Shown here: piece after piece, positions 10,318 through 21,626 of the stretch
Position numbering within the stretch: position 1 is the first letter of the stretch
Layout: each line of letters begins with the position of its first letter
DNA from: Sinohyriopsis cumingii
Taxonomy: Eukaryota > Mollusca > Bivalvia > Unionida > Unionidae
Length of the DNA: 64,000 nucleotides
Direction: 5' to 3'
NCBI GenBank assembly: GCA_028554795.2
Contig: CM068838.1
Location: forward strand, 130,104,428-130,168,427
The notes under the pieces: model-generated
The model's input: the letters and a program-made list of their open reading frames with translations, nothing else
What the model was told of the DNA's origin: nothing
The model's database searches: none
Translations under genes and position numbers: made by a program

Positions 10318-10591
10318 CTTTTATGCTATCACCTTGTGCAGTTTTATGCAATATATATACCGTCCCATTTTAATACCTATTCATCTTTTTTACATCTCCC
10401 GTTGATCGGGAAGCTTTATTTTGCACCGTTACCATCTTACCGTTTTTAATTTCAACCATTTGTTCTTTTATATCGCTGGTCGATATAGAACCTTTTATAA
10501 GTTTTAAAAGATTATACAAGTAACACTTTGTTTGGCGCTAAATAGCCTAAAAGTGCTGATGCGCCGTTAAAAAACAAACAATCAATCAATC
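10318..10591 (+). other. LINE 3' UTR, copy 2
   Basis: Same three-hairpin layout and AATC tail as at 3584-3857, and apparently identical in sequence. The tail ends at the same base of the flanking spacer as copy 1. Confidence 0.75.
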
Positions 10592-11130
10592 TTACTGGCG
10601 TAAAATTCTGCTTTATGCACCATAATATCATTACATCAGTTTAATACCACAGTAAATAAAATGAGAATTGCTGTAATATGACAGGACCAAGGTGTAGTAG
10701 TGAATATTGATGGTAACTAATATGAAAGTTAACATCTGTGAATCTTTCCAGACTCATCAGTTTTTACCAGATGACTCCAACCCAAAAATAGTCACGATTG
10801 ATTATTTGCAAAATACTATACAAAGGTGGATCATGATAAATTTTGTTCTATAACAATTGATACCTTTTTTCTTTTTTAGGCCAGACTTCACTACAACAAT
10901 TTAATGTTTAATGCTGTCTAAACGTTCACGCAATTGTTCTAATCTCGATCTCAATAAGCAGGATGTTTTTCGTTCTCATGTCTGTTTAGACATTCTGACA
11001 TGTTGTTTAACAAGGTGTCCTTATAGCACTCAGTGGCACATTATCAAGACATTTATATTACTTAATTGCTCGCTTTGATAACAATAGCTCTGTTTTTCAA
11101 TCTCTCCGATTGGCATAAACATCTATGAAG

Positions 11131-11235
<105 letters not shown>

Positions 11236-11281
11236 AACTTCTTTTGATATTAGATTTTCATTTTGTACGAGTTTTTACACC

Positions 11282-11353
11282 AATTGATTCCAGTGGTTAG
11301 CGTGCCGGACTCGTGGACGAAAGAGTTTGGGTTCGAATCCTATCGTCGGACCA
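11282..11353 (+). repeat. tRNA-like sequence, second copy
   Basis: Duplicate of 4532-4603 with the same perfect B-box and unpaired acceptor ends; not called a functional tRNA. Confidence 0.5.
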
Positions 11354-11624
11354 GCCTGAATAAGGTACTATGGTATGCAATTGGTCACGTTACTTTACCC
11401 CAATATACTTGTCATTCAATTTGCTCACTCATGTTATTGTAAAATGAAGCACAACCACAACATTTTACGACTTGTTTTCATAAAGCACAAGTTTGCAAAA
11501 TAGAGAAGCAGTTGTACATGTAATAATAATGACCATAACTATGTTGTGTGTTTGATACAGGAATTAAATCCTGACTTGACACCATCAGAAATTCGTTCTG
11601 CATCAGACATCCGGGAATCAGTTT

Positions 11625-11636
11625 AGCTTTAGTATG
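11625..11636. repeat. TSD AGCTTTAGTATG, left of LINE copy 3
   Basis: Matches the 12-bp word at 17359-17370 exactly; together they bracket copy 3. Confidence 0.9.
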
Positions 11637-12172
11637 ACCCCCTGCGGGTCCGGGGTTGTAGAATTGGCCCGACGTGCCTCGCTACGTGTCGTAAAAGGCG
11701 ACTAAGTAGAGGCAACCTGTTTGCCGTGGGTTGCGTCCCGTGTCGGGGGAGGAAAGGATCCTGGTAGTTGAGCAGTGGCTTTCCCTGCAATACACTACTT
11801 TGGCCTCTACTTCTCTTAGACGGGTGGTCGGGATGGGCCCGGTTCCGACAAATCGGCTGGTCACGCGCAGCCCTAGGAGGTCTTTATTAACTTTCTCACC
11901 TTCTTTCTCTCTCTCCTTGTATCTCTCTTGATACCACCGTTGCCCCTATATTCTTTTCCTTTATATTTCCCTTTTCCAAGTCTTAGAAGGCTTCCTAGAA
12001 GGCGGTGGCTTAACGGGTCAATCGGGGGGTAATTTTACCGACCTTAGAAATTGGCGACTTCAGGGTCATTCAAAGGTAATTTTATCAACTGAGTATGGCA
12101 TCTGTGTATCCCTGACACTTGAAAAGTGTCCCCTTGTTGGGCTCCTTGGTGGGTGGGGAGCACGGGTGCTGA

Positions 12173-13357
12173 ATGTTTAATCTAGCCATCATGGATAATT
12201 CCAAAAAAAATCAAAATAAAAGATCGAAACCCTTATCAGAGTCTGACGATGAACCATTTAGTGTGGAGTCATTTCCACGCTTCATGGTCATACAGTCAAA
12301 AGATGCCACGAAACCGCTTGCCGCACTATCTCCATTTGTCATCGAAAAGACTATCACAGGATCGATTGGCACACCTAAAAGTGTTAAAAAGTTGAAATCG
12401 GGTTGTCTTCTTATTGAGTGTGAGCGACGAGGTCAATCAGACAATATCAGGAAAATGAAAACGTTCTTTGATATCCCAGTAACCTCATTCGCTCACACCA
12501 CACTGAATACGTCCAAAGGCGTGATTCGCTGCCGTGACTTGGCTGGAGTCACCGACGCTGACATCATCGAAGGAATGAAAGATGAAGGTGTCACTGCAGT
12601 CCGACGAATACGTATTAAACGTAATAACAATCTGCAGGACACCAACACCATTGTACTCACCTTCAACAGGCCAACTGTACCCAAAGTGGTGAAAGTTGGC
12701 TTTTTGCAAGTAAAGGTAGAGATTTACATTCCCAACCCCCTTCGGTGTTATAAGTGTCAAAAATACGGCCATCACGAAGACCGCTGCTCCAAGAGCCAAA
12801 TATGTGGCCGATGCGGAGACAATGCTCATCAGGAATCTGATTGTAGAGCAACTCCGCATTGTGTCAACTGCGGAAAAGAGCACCACGCAAATTCCAAGGA
12901 TTGCGATACCTGGAAACAGGAGAAGGAAATTCAGAGGGTAAAATACACAAATAATATTCCCTATCCAGAAGCCAGAAAAATTGTACAGGCAAAAACAGCC
13001 CATCCTGGCCCATCCTTCTCCACTGTAGTGAAGAGCAATCCTAAAACAACGAAGGACGCTCAAACACAAACAGAAGCACCCGATTCAACCCCAAATTCAA
13101 ACACCCCCCATTACCAAGCACAGAAAAACACGGCATCTACTCAGACTACATTTAATAATACCCAACAACCTAAATCACCAAAGAATAAAAAATCTCACGG
13201 AAACAGGCAACAAAAGGGGTCAGATGACCCCATCAAACTTTATAACAGGTTTGGAGACATCGAGAGCATGGATGCAGAAGAATCTGCTCCATGCGCCCAA
13301 GGGAACTCCAGACCTACAAACAAAAAATTCACCCCCGTACTTCCTCCAGAGAAATAA
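12173..13357 (+). CDS. LINE ORF1 gag-like protein, copy 3
   Basis: A 394-residue protein identical to the ORF1 product at 5423-6607. The CCHC knuckles are intact and the Gln/Thr/Ser-rich tail is unchanged. The complete lack of amino-acid change over 394 residues supports recent duplication or gene conversion with copy 2. The start choice has the same ambiguity (12173 or 12191). Confidence 0.9.
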   Translation: MFNLAIMDNSKKNQNKRSKPLSESDDEPFSVESFPRFMVIQSKDATKPLAALSPFVIEKTITGSIGTPKSVKKLKSGCLLIECERRGQSDNIRKMKTFFDIPVTSFAHTTLNTSKGVIRCRDLAGVTDADIIEGMKDEGVTAVRRIRIKRNNNLQDTNTIVLTFNRPTVPKVVKVGFLQVKVEIYIPNPLRCYKCQKYGHHEDRCSKSQICGRCGDNAHQESDCRATPHCVNCGKEHHANSKDCDTWKQEKEIQRVKYTNNIPYPEARKIVQAKTAHPGPSFSTVVKSNPKTTKDAQTQTEAPDSTPNSNTPHYQAQKNTASTQTTFNNTQQPKSPKNKKSHGNRQQKGSDDPIKLYNRFGDIESMDAEESAPCAQGNSRPTNKKFTPVLPPEK

Positions 13358-13419
13358 CAAAACAAATTCCGTCTGCGAAAGGTCTAACCTAGCTCCACAA
13401 TCTTTAATTTAAATTTATA

Positions 13420-16400
13420 ATGAAAAACACTATCATACAATGGAATTGTCGAGGACTTAAAGCAAATTACAATGATATTCTCCTGCTTTTAAACGAACAT
13501 GATCCTGCGGTACTATGCCTTCAAGAAACCTTCTTGAAAGATACAGACAATATCACATTTAAAAACTACTCCCTGTTTAACACCTGCTCTCCAAATGTTG
13601 ACAGGGCATCAGGAGGAGTTTCTGTTATTGTGAACAACAGAGCTCCTCATAGTTTCATTACTTTAAACACCAATTTACAAGCCATTGCTGTAAGCGTCAC
13701 TCTACATCGAGTGATTACATTTTGCTCTATTTATTTACCACCAAACACTAACCTAGTACCAAACGAACTCGATAATCTTGTTCAACAGCTTCCCGCACCC
13801 TTTGTTTTACTCGGGGATTTTAATGCCCATAACATTTTATGGGGATCGAATCATGTAAGTGACAGAGGTCACAAAGTTGAAGACTTTATTTCTAGACACG
13901 ATCTGTGTCTATATAATACCAAAACACCTACATATTTACACCCAGGCACGGGTACATACACATGCATCGATTTGACAATTTGTTCTCCTTCGCTGCTTTT
14001 GGACTATGAATGGAAGGTCGCTGATGACCTTCACAGCAGCGATCACTTCCCAATCTCCCTTGTAAATCATAACTCTACAATTGATGAAGTAATTCCACAA
14101 TGGAATTTAAAGAAGGCCGACTGGGCCAAATTCGAAACACTCTGTAAAACCAGGCTGAATGAGGATACAGTTTTCAATGTTAACGACCCCATTCAGCATT
14201 TTACATCTATTTTAACCGACATTGCAGAAGAATCTATCCCCAAGTCCTCAGCAAACTGTAAAAGAACCCTAAAACCTTGGCTCACTAAGGAATGTAAGGA
14301 AGCCATACGGCAACGCCGAGAAGCCTTGAAAAAATTTAACAATCATCCGACGCCCGAGAATTTAAGTAAATATCGTATTCTCCGGGCCAAAGCTCGCCGC
14401 ACAATCAAAGAAAGTAAACGAGCATCATGGATGAAATATGTTTCCTCTTTAAACTCTCGTTCCTCAATTAAGAAAGTTTGGGACACGATCCGAAAAATAA
14501 ACGGAAAGAGAAAACACAATTCTTTCCGACATCTAAAAGTGAACAATAACAATCTTAGCTCAAAACGTGACATAGCAAATGTTCTTGCTGATACATTCTC
14601 TAAAAATTCGTCATCATCTAATTATTCCGAAGCCTTCCAAAAATTCACATCCAACAACTCGGAAAGCTACAACCAGCTGTTTTCACTATCAGAACTTATG
14701 GAGGCTTTAGACAAGGCCCATGATACTTCCGCTGGGCCTGACAAAATACATTACCAGTTTTTAAAACATCTTCCAGAATCATCTTTAACATCTCTTTTAA
14801 AACTCTTCAATGATTTATGGATTACTGGTAACCTACCTAAAATATGGAAAGAAGCAACAGTAATACCAGTTCCCAAACCCGGTAAAGATAGTGAAGATCC
14901 TACCAACTATCGACCTATTGCACTCACAAGCTGCATGTGCAAAACAATGGAACGAATGATCAATTCTCGGCTTGTATGGTACCTGGAAACTAACAATTTA
15001 ATATCTCCTTTCCAAAGTGGCTTTCGTTATGGACGGAGCACCAACGATCATCTGGTTAGACTAGAAACATTCATTCGCGATGCATTTATCAAGAAAGAAC
15101 ATTTAGTAGCGGTTTTCTTTGATTTAGAAAAGGCCTATGACACAACATGGAAGTACGGGATACTAAAAGACCTGCACGATCTAGGTCTAAAAGGCCGTCT
15201 GCCCTCTTTCATATCCAACTTCCTCTCCGACAGAGAATTCAAGGTACGAGTGGGCTGTACTCTCTCAGATTTGCACGAGCAAGAGACGGGTGTGCCCCAG
15301 GGCAGTATTTTATCTGTGACACTTTTCAATATCAAAATTAATAACATCACCAAGTGTTTGACTCCTGGTGTGGATTGCTCACTATATGTTGATGATTTTC
15401 TCATATGTTATCGGTCAAAGCACATGCATACAATTGAAAGACAACTACAGCAAAATATCAACAAGATTCAAAATTGGTCTAGTACGAACGGTTTCAAATT
15501 CTCGAAATCAAAAACGGTATGTATGCATTTCTGTCAATTACGACGACACCACGATGAACCTAAACTCACGCTGGACGGAACACCTATTCCAGTTGTTGAG
15601 GAAACAAAATTTTTGGGTATTATCTTTGACAGAAAACTGACCTTTATTCCACACCTAAAAAACTTGAAAGCCAAATGCTTAAAAGCACTTGACCTACTTA
15701 AAGTAGTAGCACACACTGACTGGGGTGCTGATAGAAAAGTCATCCTGAATTTATATAGAACGTTTATTCGCTCCAAACTAGACTATGGTTGCGTTGTGTA
15801 TGGTTCTGCCAGAAAATCGTATCTTAAAATGCTTGATCCAATTCATCATCAGGGAATAAGACTGGCTCTGGGAGCATTTAAAACATCCCCGTGTGAAAGC
15901 CTTCTAGCTGAGGCGAATGAACCACCGTTATCGCATCGTAGAGAAATGCTTTCAGCACAGTATGCTCTCAAATTAAAATCAAACCCTCTGAATCCTGCTT
16001 TTTCGGCTGTTTTTCAACCCAAATACAAAACTTTATACGAAAATAAACCAAACGCCATACCTTCCTTTGGCATTAGAATATCATCCAGCCTTGACACTAC
16101 AAATATAGCTCTTTCAAAAATTCAGAAAACATCCATCTCCGAAACACCACCCTGGCTAATTAAACAACCAAAAGTACGTTTTACGCTACACGATGGAAAA
16201 AAATCCGAAACAAACCCTTCTGTCTTCCACAACTCTTACCATGAACTCCTCTCCGAATTTAAAAACTACACGAGAATTTACCCTGATGGATCAAAGGATG
16301 AGGAAAAGGCTGCTGCAGCCTTTGTTTGTGGAAATCACACAACGCAAGTTCGCTTACCAAATGGAGCATCAATTTTTACAGCCGAAATCAGAGCAATAGA

Positions 16401-17067
16401 CCTTGCTCTGCAACATATAGAAAAGAATCGTATTTCAAACTGTATCATCTTCTCCGACTCGCTATCAGTACTTCAGTCACTACACAATAGAAAACTGGAG
16501 AACCCATTATTGAAAAACATACTCGTAAAAAATACCGAGCTGAGTGTCTCCCACAATATAATATACTGTTGGTTACCTAGGCACATTGGTATTAAAGGTA
16601 ACGAGAAAGCAGATCGCGCTGCTAAAATGGCCCTTTCTCAAGAACCATCTGATTTTAAAATACCATATACAGATTTTAAACCTTGTATCAGAAAGTTCTT
16701 ACGTCAGAAGTGGCAGGCATCATGGAATGATGCTGTAAATAACAAACTTCATGCAATCAAACCAACTCTAGGAGAATGGACTCCTTCCTACAGAAGCATT
16801 CGTAGGGAGGAGGTAGTCATTGCAAGAATCCGAATTGGTCATACTTATATCACCCACACCCACATACTAAAAGGTGAAGACCCACCAGAGTGCGTTTCTT
16901 GCAATGAACCATTCACTGTCAACCACTTTATGATAGAGTGCTTTGACCTACAACCTACGCGCGATCGTTATTACGTTGTGCATGACATGAAAGAACTTTT
17001 TGATAATATAAACATCACTCGTATTATCGAGTTCTTGAAAGCCGTAAATATTTACTCTAAACTCTGA
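13420..17067 (+). CDS. LINE ORF2 polyprotein, copy 3 (open, with RNase H substitutions)
   Basis: 1,215 residues, same architecture as the copy 2 ORF2. Differences begin at residue ~551 (LETF for LETL) and include EQET for EQEM beside RT motif B. In RNase H they include YPDGS for YTDGS, WLPRH for WLPSH, and Asn for Lys in the final CCHC knuckle (FTVNHF). The catalytic RNase H acids and YVDD are retained. The SH-to-RH change lies in a segment conserved across the other copies here, so activity may be lowered. The frame is open throughout. Confidence 0.93.
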   Translation: MKNTIIQWNCRGLKANYNDILLLLNEHDPAVLCLQETFLKDTDNITFKNYSLFNTCSPNVDRASGGVSVIVNNRAPHSFITLNTNLQAIAVSVTLHRVITFCSIYLPPNTNLVPNELDNLVQQLPAPFVLLGDFNAHNILWGSNHVSDRGHKVEDFISRHDLCLYNTKTPTYLHPGTGTYTCIDLTICSPSLLLDYEWKVADDLHSSDHFPISLVNHNSTIDEVIPQWNLKKADWAKFETLCKTRLNEDTVFNVNDPIQHFTSILTDIAEESIPKSSANCKRTLKPWLTKECKEAIRQRREALKKFNNHPTPENLSKYRILRAKARRTIKESKRASWMKYVSSLNSRSSIKKVWDTIRKINGKRKHNSFRHLKVNNNNLSSKRDIANVLADTFSKNSSSSNYSEAFQKFTSNNSESYNQLFSLSELMEALDKAHDTSAGPDKIHYQFLKHLPESSLTSLLKLFNDLWITGNLPKIWKEATVIPVPKPGKDSEDPTNYRPIALTSCMCKTMERMINSRLVWYLETNNLISPFQSGFRYGRSTNDHLVRLETFIRDAFIKKEHLVAVFFDLEKAYDTTWKYGILKDLHDLGLKGRLPSFISNFLSDREFKVRVGCTLSDLHEQETGVPQGSILSVTLFNIKINNITKCLTPGVDCSLYVDDFLICYRSKHMHTIERQLQQNINKIQNWSSTNGFKFSKSKTVCMHFCQLRRHHDEPKLTLDGTPIPVVEETKFLGIIFDRKLTFIPHLKNLKAKCLKALDLLKVVAHTDWGADRKVILNLYRTFIRSKLDYGCVVYGSARKSYLKMLDPIHHQGIRLALGAFKTSPCESLLAEANEPPLSHRREMLSAQYALKLKSNPLNPAFSAVFQPKYKTLYENKPNAIPSFGIRISSSLDTTNIALSKIQKTSISETPPWLIKQPKVRFTLHDGKKSETNPSVFHNSYHELLSEFKNYTRIYPDGSKDEEKAAAAFVCGNHTTQVRLPNGASIFTAEIRAIDLALQHIEKNRISNCIIFSDSLSVLQSLHNRKLENPLLKNILVKNTELSVSHNIIYCWLPRHIGIKGNEKADRAAKMALSQEPSDFKIPYTDFKPCIRKFLRQKWQASWNDAVNNKLHAIKPTLGEWTPSYRSIRREEVVIARIRIGHTYITHTHILKGEDPPECVSCNEPFTVNHFMIECFDLQPTRDRYYVVHDMKELFDNINITRIIEFLKAVNIYSKL

Positions 17068-17326
17068 CTTTTATGCTATCACCTTGTGCAGTTTTATGCA
17101 ATATATATACCGTCCCATTTTAATAGCTATTCATCTTTTTTACATCTCCCGTTGATCGGGAAGCTTTATTTTGCACCGTTACCATCTTACCGTTTTTAAT
17201 TTCAACCATTTGTTCTTTTATATCGCTGGTCGATATAGAACCTTTTATAAGTTTTAAAAGATTATACAAGTAACACTTTGTTTGGCGCTAAATAGCCTAA
17301 AAGTGCTGATGCGCCGTTAAAAAACA

Positions 17327-17358
<32 letters not shown>
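17068..17358 (+). other. LINE 3' UTR with extended (AATC)n tail, copy 3
   Basis: Same hairpins as the other copies, followed by about eight AATC units against three in copies 1 and 2. Tail-length variation is normal for target-primed reverse transcription or later slippage. Confidence 0.75.
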
Positions 17359-17359
<1 letters not shown>

Positions 17360-17370
17360 GCTTTAGTATG
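17359..17370. repeat. TSD AGCTTTAGTATG, right of LINE copy 3
   Basis: Exact 12-bp match to 11625-11636, directly after the AATC tail. Confidence 0.9.
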
Positions 17371-17497
17371 TCTTGTTTATTTTTTACTATTGATTTTATA
17401 CTTAATTCATGAAGGTCAACACTATGTGTCTGTTTCTTGTTTTCATTCAATTGTGAATGTCTCTAAACTTTGGATTATTTGGAAGTAAGTTTATCAG

Positions 17498-17512
17498 ATA
17501 TTCCACTTAATG
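17498..17512. repeat. TSD of LINE copy 4, left
   Basis: ATATTCCACTTAATG; it matches ATATTCCACTGAATG at 27501-27515 with one mismatch. The pair brackets a 10-kb composite of copy 4 plus the nested copy 5. Confidence 0.8.
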
Positions 17513-17572
17513 TTCCCCCTGCGGGTCTGGGATTGTAAATGTTGCCCGAAGTGTCCTCGCTACTTATCCTGG

Positions 17573-17740
17573 TAGTTTAACACCAAATTTCCCACCTACT
17601 TACACCCAGGAATGGGTATATACACAAGTATCGATTTGACAATATGTTTTCCTTCGTTGCCTTTGGACTATATTAAGAAGGTCGCTGATGACCTTCACTG
17701 CAGTGATCACTTTCCAATTTCCCTTGAAATATTAAGACGT
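17573..17740 (+). pseudogene. Displaced endonuclease-domain fragment inside 5' UTR of copy 4
   Basis: Within the 5' UTR, the normal sequence after the CTCGCTAC block is replaced for about 165 bp by a piece of the ORF2 endonuclease region (from the ACACCAAA segment to the CCCTTGAA segment). It resembles copy 4's own ORF2 at about 19710-19875. The UTR then resumes at ACGTGTCGTATGAGGCGAC. Template switching or a patchy gene conversion could give this. Confidence 0.65.
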
Positions 17741-18164
17741 GTCGTATGAGGCGACTAAGTAGAGGCAACCTGTTTGCCGTGGGTTACGTCCCGTATCGGG
17801 GAGGAAAGGATCATGTAGCTGAGCAGAAGCTTTGAAAGGAAATACACTACTTTGGCCTCTACTTCTTCTAGACGGGTGGTCGCGATGGCCAGGTCTCGAA
17901 AAATCAGCTGGTCATGCCTAGGCCTAGGAGGTTTTAATTTACTCGCTCACTTCTTCCATATATCTCTCTTTATACCTACATTACCCTTACTGTCCACCCC
18001 TTTTATTTCATTTCTCCTACTCTCTGAAGACTTTCTAGAAGGCGGTGGCTTAACGGGTCAATCGGGAGGTATATTTATATGTTGAGTATACCACCTACGT
18101 ATCCTTGGCACTTGAAAGGTTTCCCTTTGTTGGACACTGTGCAGGGTGGGTGAGAATGGGTGAT

Positions 18165-19165
18165 GGATATAAAACAGGATATATTGGAAGAAAAAAGAAC
18201 CCAACTAAAACGATATAAACATTTAACTGACTAGGATGACGAGCCATGTAGCATTTAATCGTTTCTACGCTTCATAATTGGTCTATTTGGCACGCCCAAA
18301 AGCGTGACGAAACTCACTGCGGTAGCTTGATAGTTGAATGTGAGCGCAAAGTACAAGTGAAAACTATCAAGAAAATTCAGACTTTCAATGATATTCCAGT
18401 TACTCATTTCGCTCATTCAACACTTAGCTCATCCAAAGATGCCATTCACTGTCTTGACCTCGCAGGGTCAGCGGCACTGAAATCCTCAAGGGAATGAGTA
18501 ATCAAGGTGTTACTGCATTGCAGAACACCAACACCATCATACTTACCTTTAACACACCAACACTACCCAAGGTAGTAAACGTTGTCTTTTTACAGGATAA
18601 AGTTGAGGCGTATATTCATAATCATCTACATTGTTTCAAGTGTCAGAAATACGGTCACCATGACGAGAGATGTTTATGAAGTCCTCTATGTGGCCGATGT
18701 GGCGGAAGGAGCCATCGAGAAGAAGATTGGAACGCGAAACCCCCTTTGTGCAAATTGTGAAAAAGGTCACCATGCAAATACTAGAGACAGCGAGAATTTG
18801 AAACGAGAAAAGGAGATCCAGAGGGTAAACTATACGTCAAACAAACATTCCCTTTCCAGAAGCCAGAAATATGGTCGAATCTTGAACCCATTTTCTTGGC
18901 CCAAACTTCTCAACTGTTGTAATAACGAGTCTAAAGACAATCAATGATAGACAAACTCAAACGGATCTACCCGATACAACAGCAACTACTAATATTACAC
19001 ATTACAAAGCCCACTCAGACAACTTTCAACAACCCGTATTACCTATATCTGAAGACCCCATTAAGCTGCACACTAGGTTTGCCGATTTTGAGGACATGGA
19101 AGCAGAAGAAACCGTTCGATGTTCTCAGGGTGGCTCCAAACCTTCAACCAAAAACCTTTAACCCC
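18165..19165 (+). pseudogene. LINE ORF1 pseudogene, copy 4
   Basis: Decayed gag-like ORF. Recognisable segments are the FNTPTLPKVVNVVF block, a first zinc knuckle (CFKCQKYGHHDERC) and a CANCEKGHHANT knuckle in another frame. Multiple frameshifts and deletions remove any long frame. The coordinates are approximate at the 5' side because the start region is diverged. Confidence 0.75.
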
Positions 19166-19235
19166 ATACTGCTTCCAGAAAAAGTACCCCGCGAAGGGTC
19201 AAACCTAGCTCCATAATCTCCACTTCAAACATATA

Positions 19236-20263
19236 ATGAAGAACAAGATCATACAATGGAACTGTCGAGGACTTGAAAACCAATTTCAATGATATTATGC
19301 TGCTTCTAAATGAACATGATTCTGCAGTACTATGCCTGTTGGAAACATTATTGAAATACACGGACGACATCACACTTAAAAACTACTCCCTTTTTAACAC
19401 CTACTTTAAAAATGTTGACAGACTTTCAGGAGGATTTTATGTTGTTGTGAATAATAGGGCCCCTCATAACTTCATCCCTTTAAAACATATATGCAAGCCA
19501 TTGCTGAATATGTCAGTCTACAACGAGTGATCACCTTTTGTTCTATTTATATAGCACCAAAACACCAACCTATTACCAAACAAATTAAACAGATATGTTC
19601 AACAGCCATTTGTTCTACTCGGAGATTTTAATGCCCTTACCGTATCATGAGGATCAAATTGCATACGTTACAGAAGCCACAAAGTAGAAAACATTTACAG
19701 ACATGATGTATGCCGACATAACACCAAATTTCCAACGTCATTACACACAGGAACGGGTACATAAACGTGTATCGATTTGACAATTTGTTTTCCGTCGCTG
19801 CTTTTGGACTATGATTGGAAGATCGCTGATGACCATAAAGCAGTGATCACTTTCCAATCTCCCTTGAATTATTAACACTACAATTGATGACGCAATCCCA
19901 CAGTGGAATATAAAGACTGCCAAGTGCGCCAAGTTTGAAACAATCTATAAAACTAGGCTGAATGGGGATACCCTTTTCACAATTAAGGACCCTATACAGC
20001 ATTTAACGTCTATTTATTCGAGATTGCAGAAGAATCCAATCTTAAGTCCTCACCGAACTGTAAAAGAACCCAAAACCTTGGGTCACTAAGGAATGCAAGA
20101 AATCCATTAGATAACGCCGAGAAACACTAAGAAAATTTAACAATAGTCCGACACCCGAATATTTTAGAAAATACCGTATTCTCCGGGCCAAAGCTCGCCG
20201 CATTATCATAGACAGTAAGCGAGCATCATGGAAGAAATATGTTTCTTCTTTAAAGTCTTGTTT
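19236..20263 (+). pseudogene. LINE ORF2 pseudogene, copy 4, 5' part
   Basis: Starts at the expected ATG (MKNKIIQWNCRG), but a frameshift follows within the first 15 codons. Endonuclease blocks are readable in changing frames (VLCLLETLLKYTDD, LGDFNAL, YTCIDLTIC-like). The sequence stops matching at 20263, where copy 5 is inserted, and resumes at 24730. Confidence 0.8.
20252..20263. repeat. TSD AAAGTCTTGTTT, left of nested LINE copy 5
   Basis: Exact match to 24718-24729. Both copies derive from the ORF2 sequence of copy 4, proving the insertion order. Confidence 0.92.
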
Positions 20264-20797
20264 TCCCCCTGCGGGTCCGGGGTTGTAGAATTGGCCCGAC
20301 GTACCTCGCTACGTGTCGTAAAAGGCGACTAAGTAGAGAGAACCTGATTGCCGTGGGTTGCGTCCCGTGCTGGGGGAGGAAAGGATCCTGGTAGTTGAGC
20401 AGAGGCTTTCCGATGCAATACACTACTTTAGCCTCTACTTCTCTTAGATGGGTGGTCGGGATGGGCTGGTTACGCGAGCCCTAGGAAGTCTTTATTTACT
20501 CCCTCACCTTCTTTATCTTTCTCCTTGTATCTCTCTTGATACTACCGTTGCCCCTATAGTCTATTCCTTTATCTTTCCTTTTCCAAGTCTTAGAAAGACT
20601 TCCTAGAAGGCGGTGGCTTAACGGGGCAGTCGGGAGGTAATGTTACCGACCCTAGAAACTGGCGACTTCATGGGTCAATCAAAGGTAATTTTATCAACTG
20701 AGTATGGCATCTGTGTATCCCCGGCACTTGAAAGTGCCCCCTTGTTGGGCTCCATAGTGGGCGGAGAGTACGGGTGCTGAATTTTAATTAAGCAAAG
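20264..20797 (+). promoter_or_regulatory. LINE 5' UTR, copy 5
   Basis: Begins with CCCCCTGCGGGTCCGGGG directly after the TSD, which fixes the 5' terminus of the family. It is collinear with the 5' UTR of copy 2, with small indels. Confidence 0.65.
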
Positions 20798-21620
20798 ATG
20801 GATATTTCCAACAAAATCAAAACAAACATACGAAACCTTTATTTGACTCTGATGACGAACCATGTAGTGTGGAGTCATTTCCACGCTTCATGGTTATGCA
20901 ATCTAAAGATGCCACAAAATCGCTTGCCTCACTCTCTCCGTTTGTGATCGAGAAAACTATAACAGGATTGATTGGGTGTGAGCAACGAGGTCAGACAGAC
21001 AATATCAAGAAAATGAAAACTTTTTTGATATTCCAGTGACCTCATTCGCTCACACCACAGTCAATACGTCCAAAGGCGTGATTCGCTGTCGTGACTTGGC
21101 TGGAGTCACCGACGCAGATATCATTGAAGGAATGAAAAGTGAAGGTGTCACTGCAGTCCGTCGAATACGTATCAAACGTAATAATAACCTGCAGGACACC
21201 AACACTATTGTACTCACCTTCAACAAACCAATTGTACCCAAAGTGGTAAAGGTTGGCTTTTTGCAAGTGAAGGTCGAGATTTACATCCCAAACCCCCTTC
21301 GGTGCAATAAGTGTCAAACATACGGCCATCAAGAAGACCGTTGCTCAAAAAGCCAAATATGTGGCCGATGCCACAATTCTCATCAGGATGCTGATTGTAG
21401 AGCAACTCCGCATTGTGTCAACTGTGGAAAGGAGAACCACGCCAATTCCAAGGTTTGTGATATCTGGAAACAGGAGAAGGGAATTCAGAGGGCAAAATAT
21501 ACATCTAACATACCCTATCCAGAAGCCAGAAAACTTGTCAGGCCAAAACAGCCTATACTGGCCCATCCTTCTCCATTGTAGTGAAAAACAATCCGAAATC
21601 AACAAAGGACGCTCAAACAC
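20798..21620 (+). pseudogene. LINE ORF1 pseudogene, copy 5
   Basis: Starts at the expected ATG, but the frame is lost early. The stretch 21036-21581 is open and encodes the conserved central block plus three knuckles (CNKCQTYGHQEDRC, CGRCHNSHQDADC, CVNCGKENHANSKVC). The Gln-rich C-terminus is deleted where the sequence jumps into ORF2. Confidence 0.85.
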
Positions 21621-21626
21621 AGAAAC

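Larger units (their letters stand above)
4887..10591 (+). mobile_element. I/Nimb-like LINE copy 2, full length, both ORFs open
   Basis: A complete 5.7-kb element with a 536-bp 5' UTR, ORF1, a 62-bp gap, ORF2, a 3' UTR and an AATC tail. The 5' flank matches that of copy 3 and the 3' flank matches that of copy 1. It therefore lacks a matching TSD pair and is best read as a recombinant of two neighbouring copies. Both proteins are uninterrupted. Confidence 0.93.
11637..17358 (+). mobile_element. I/Nimb-like LINE copy 3, full length, perfect TSD
   Basis: The only array member with matching flanking TSDs. Its 5' UTR, ORF1 and the first ~550 codons of ORF2 match copy 2. From base ~15071 onward it differs at many sites, and it ends in a longer (AATC)n tail with a different 3' flank. 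This copy is the likely original insertion from which the left units were partly copied. Confidence 0.93.
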
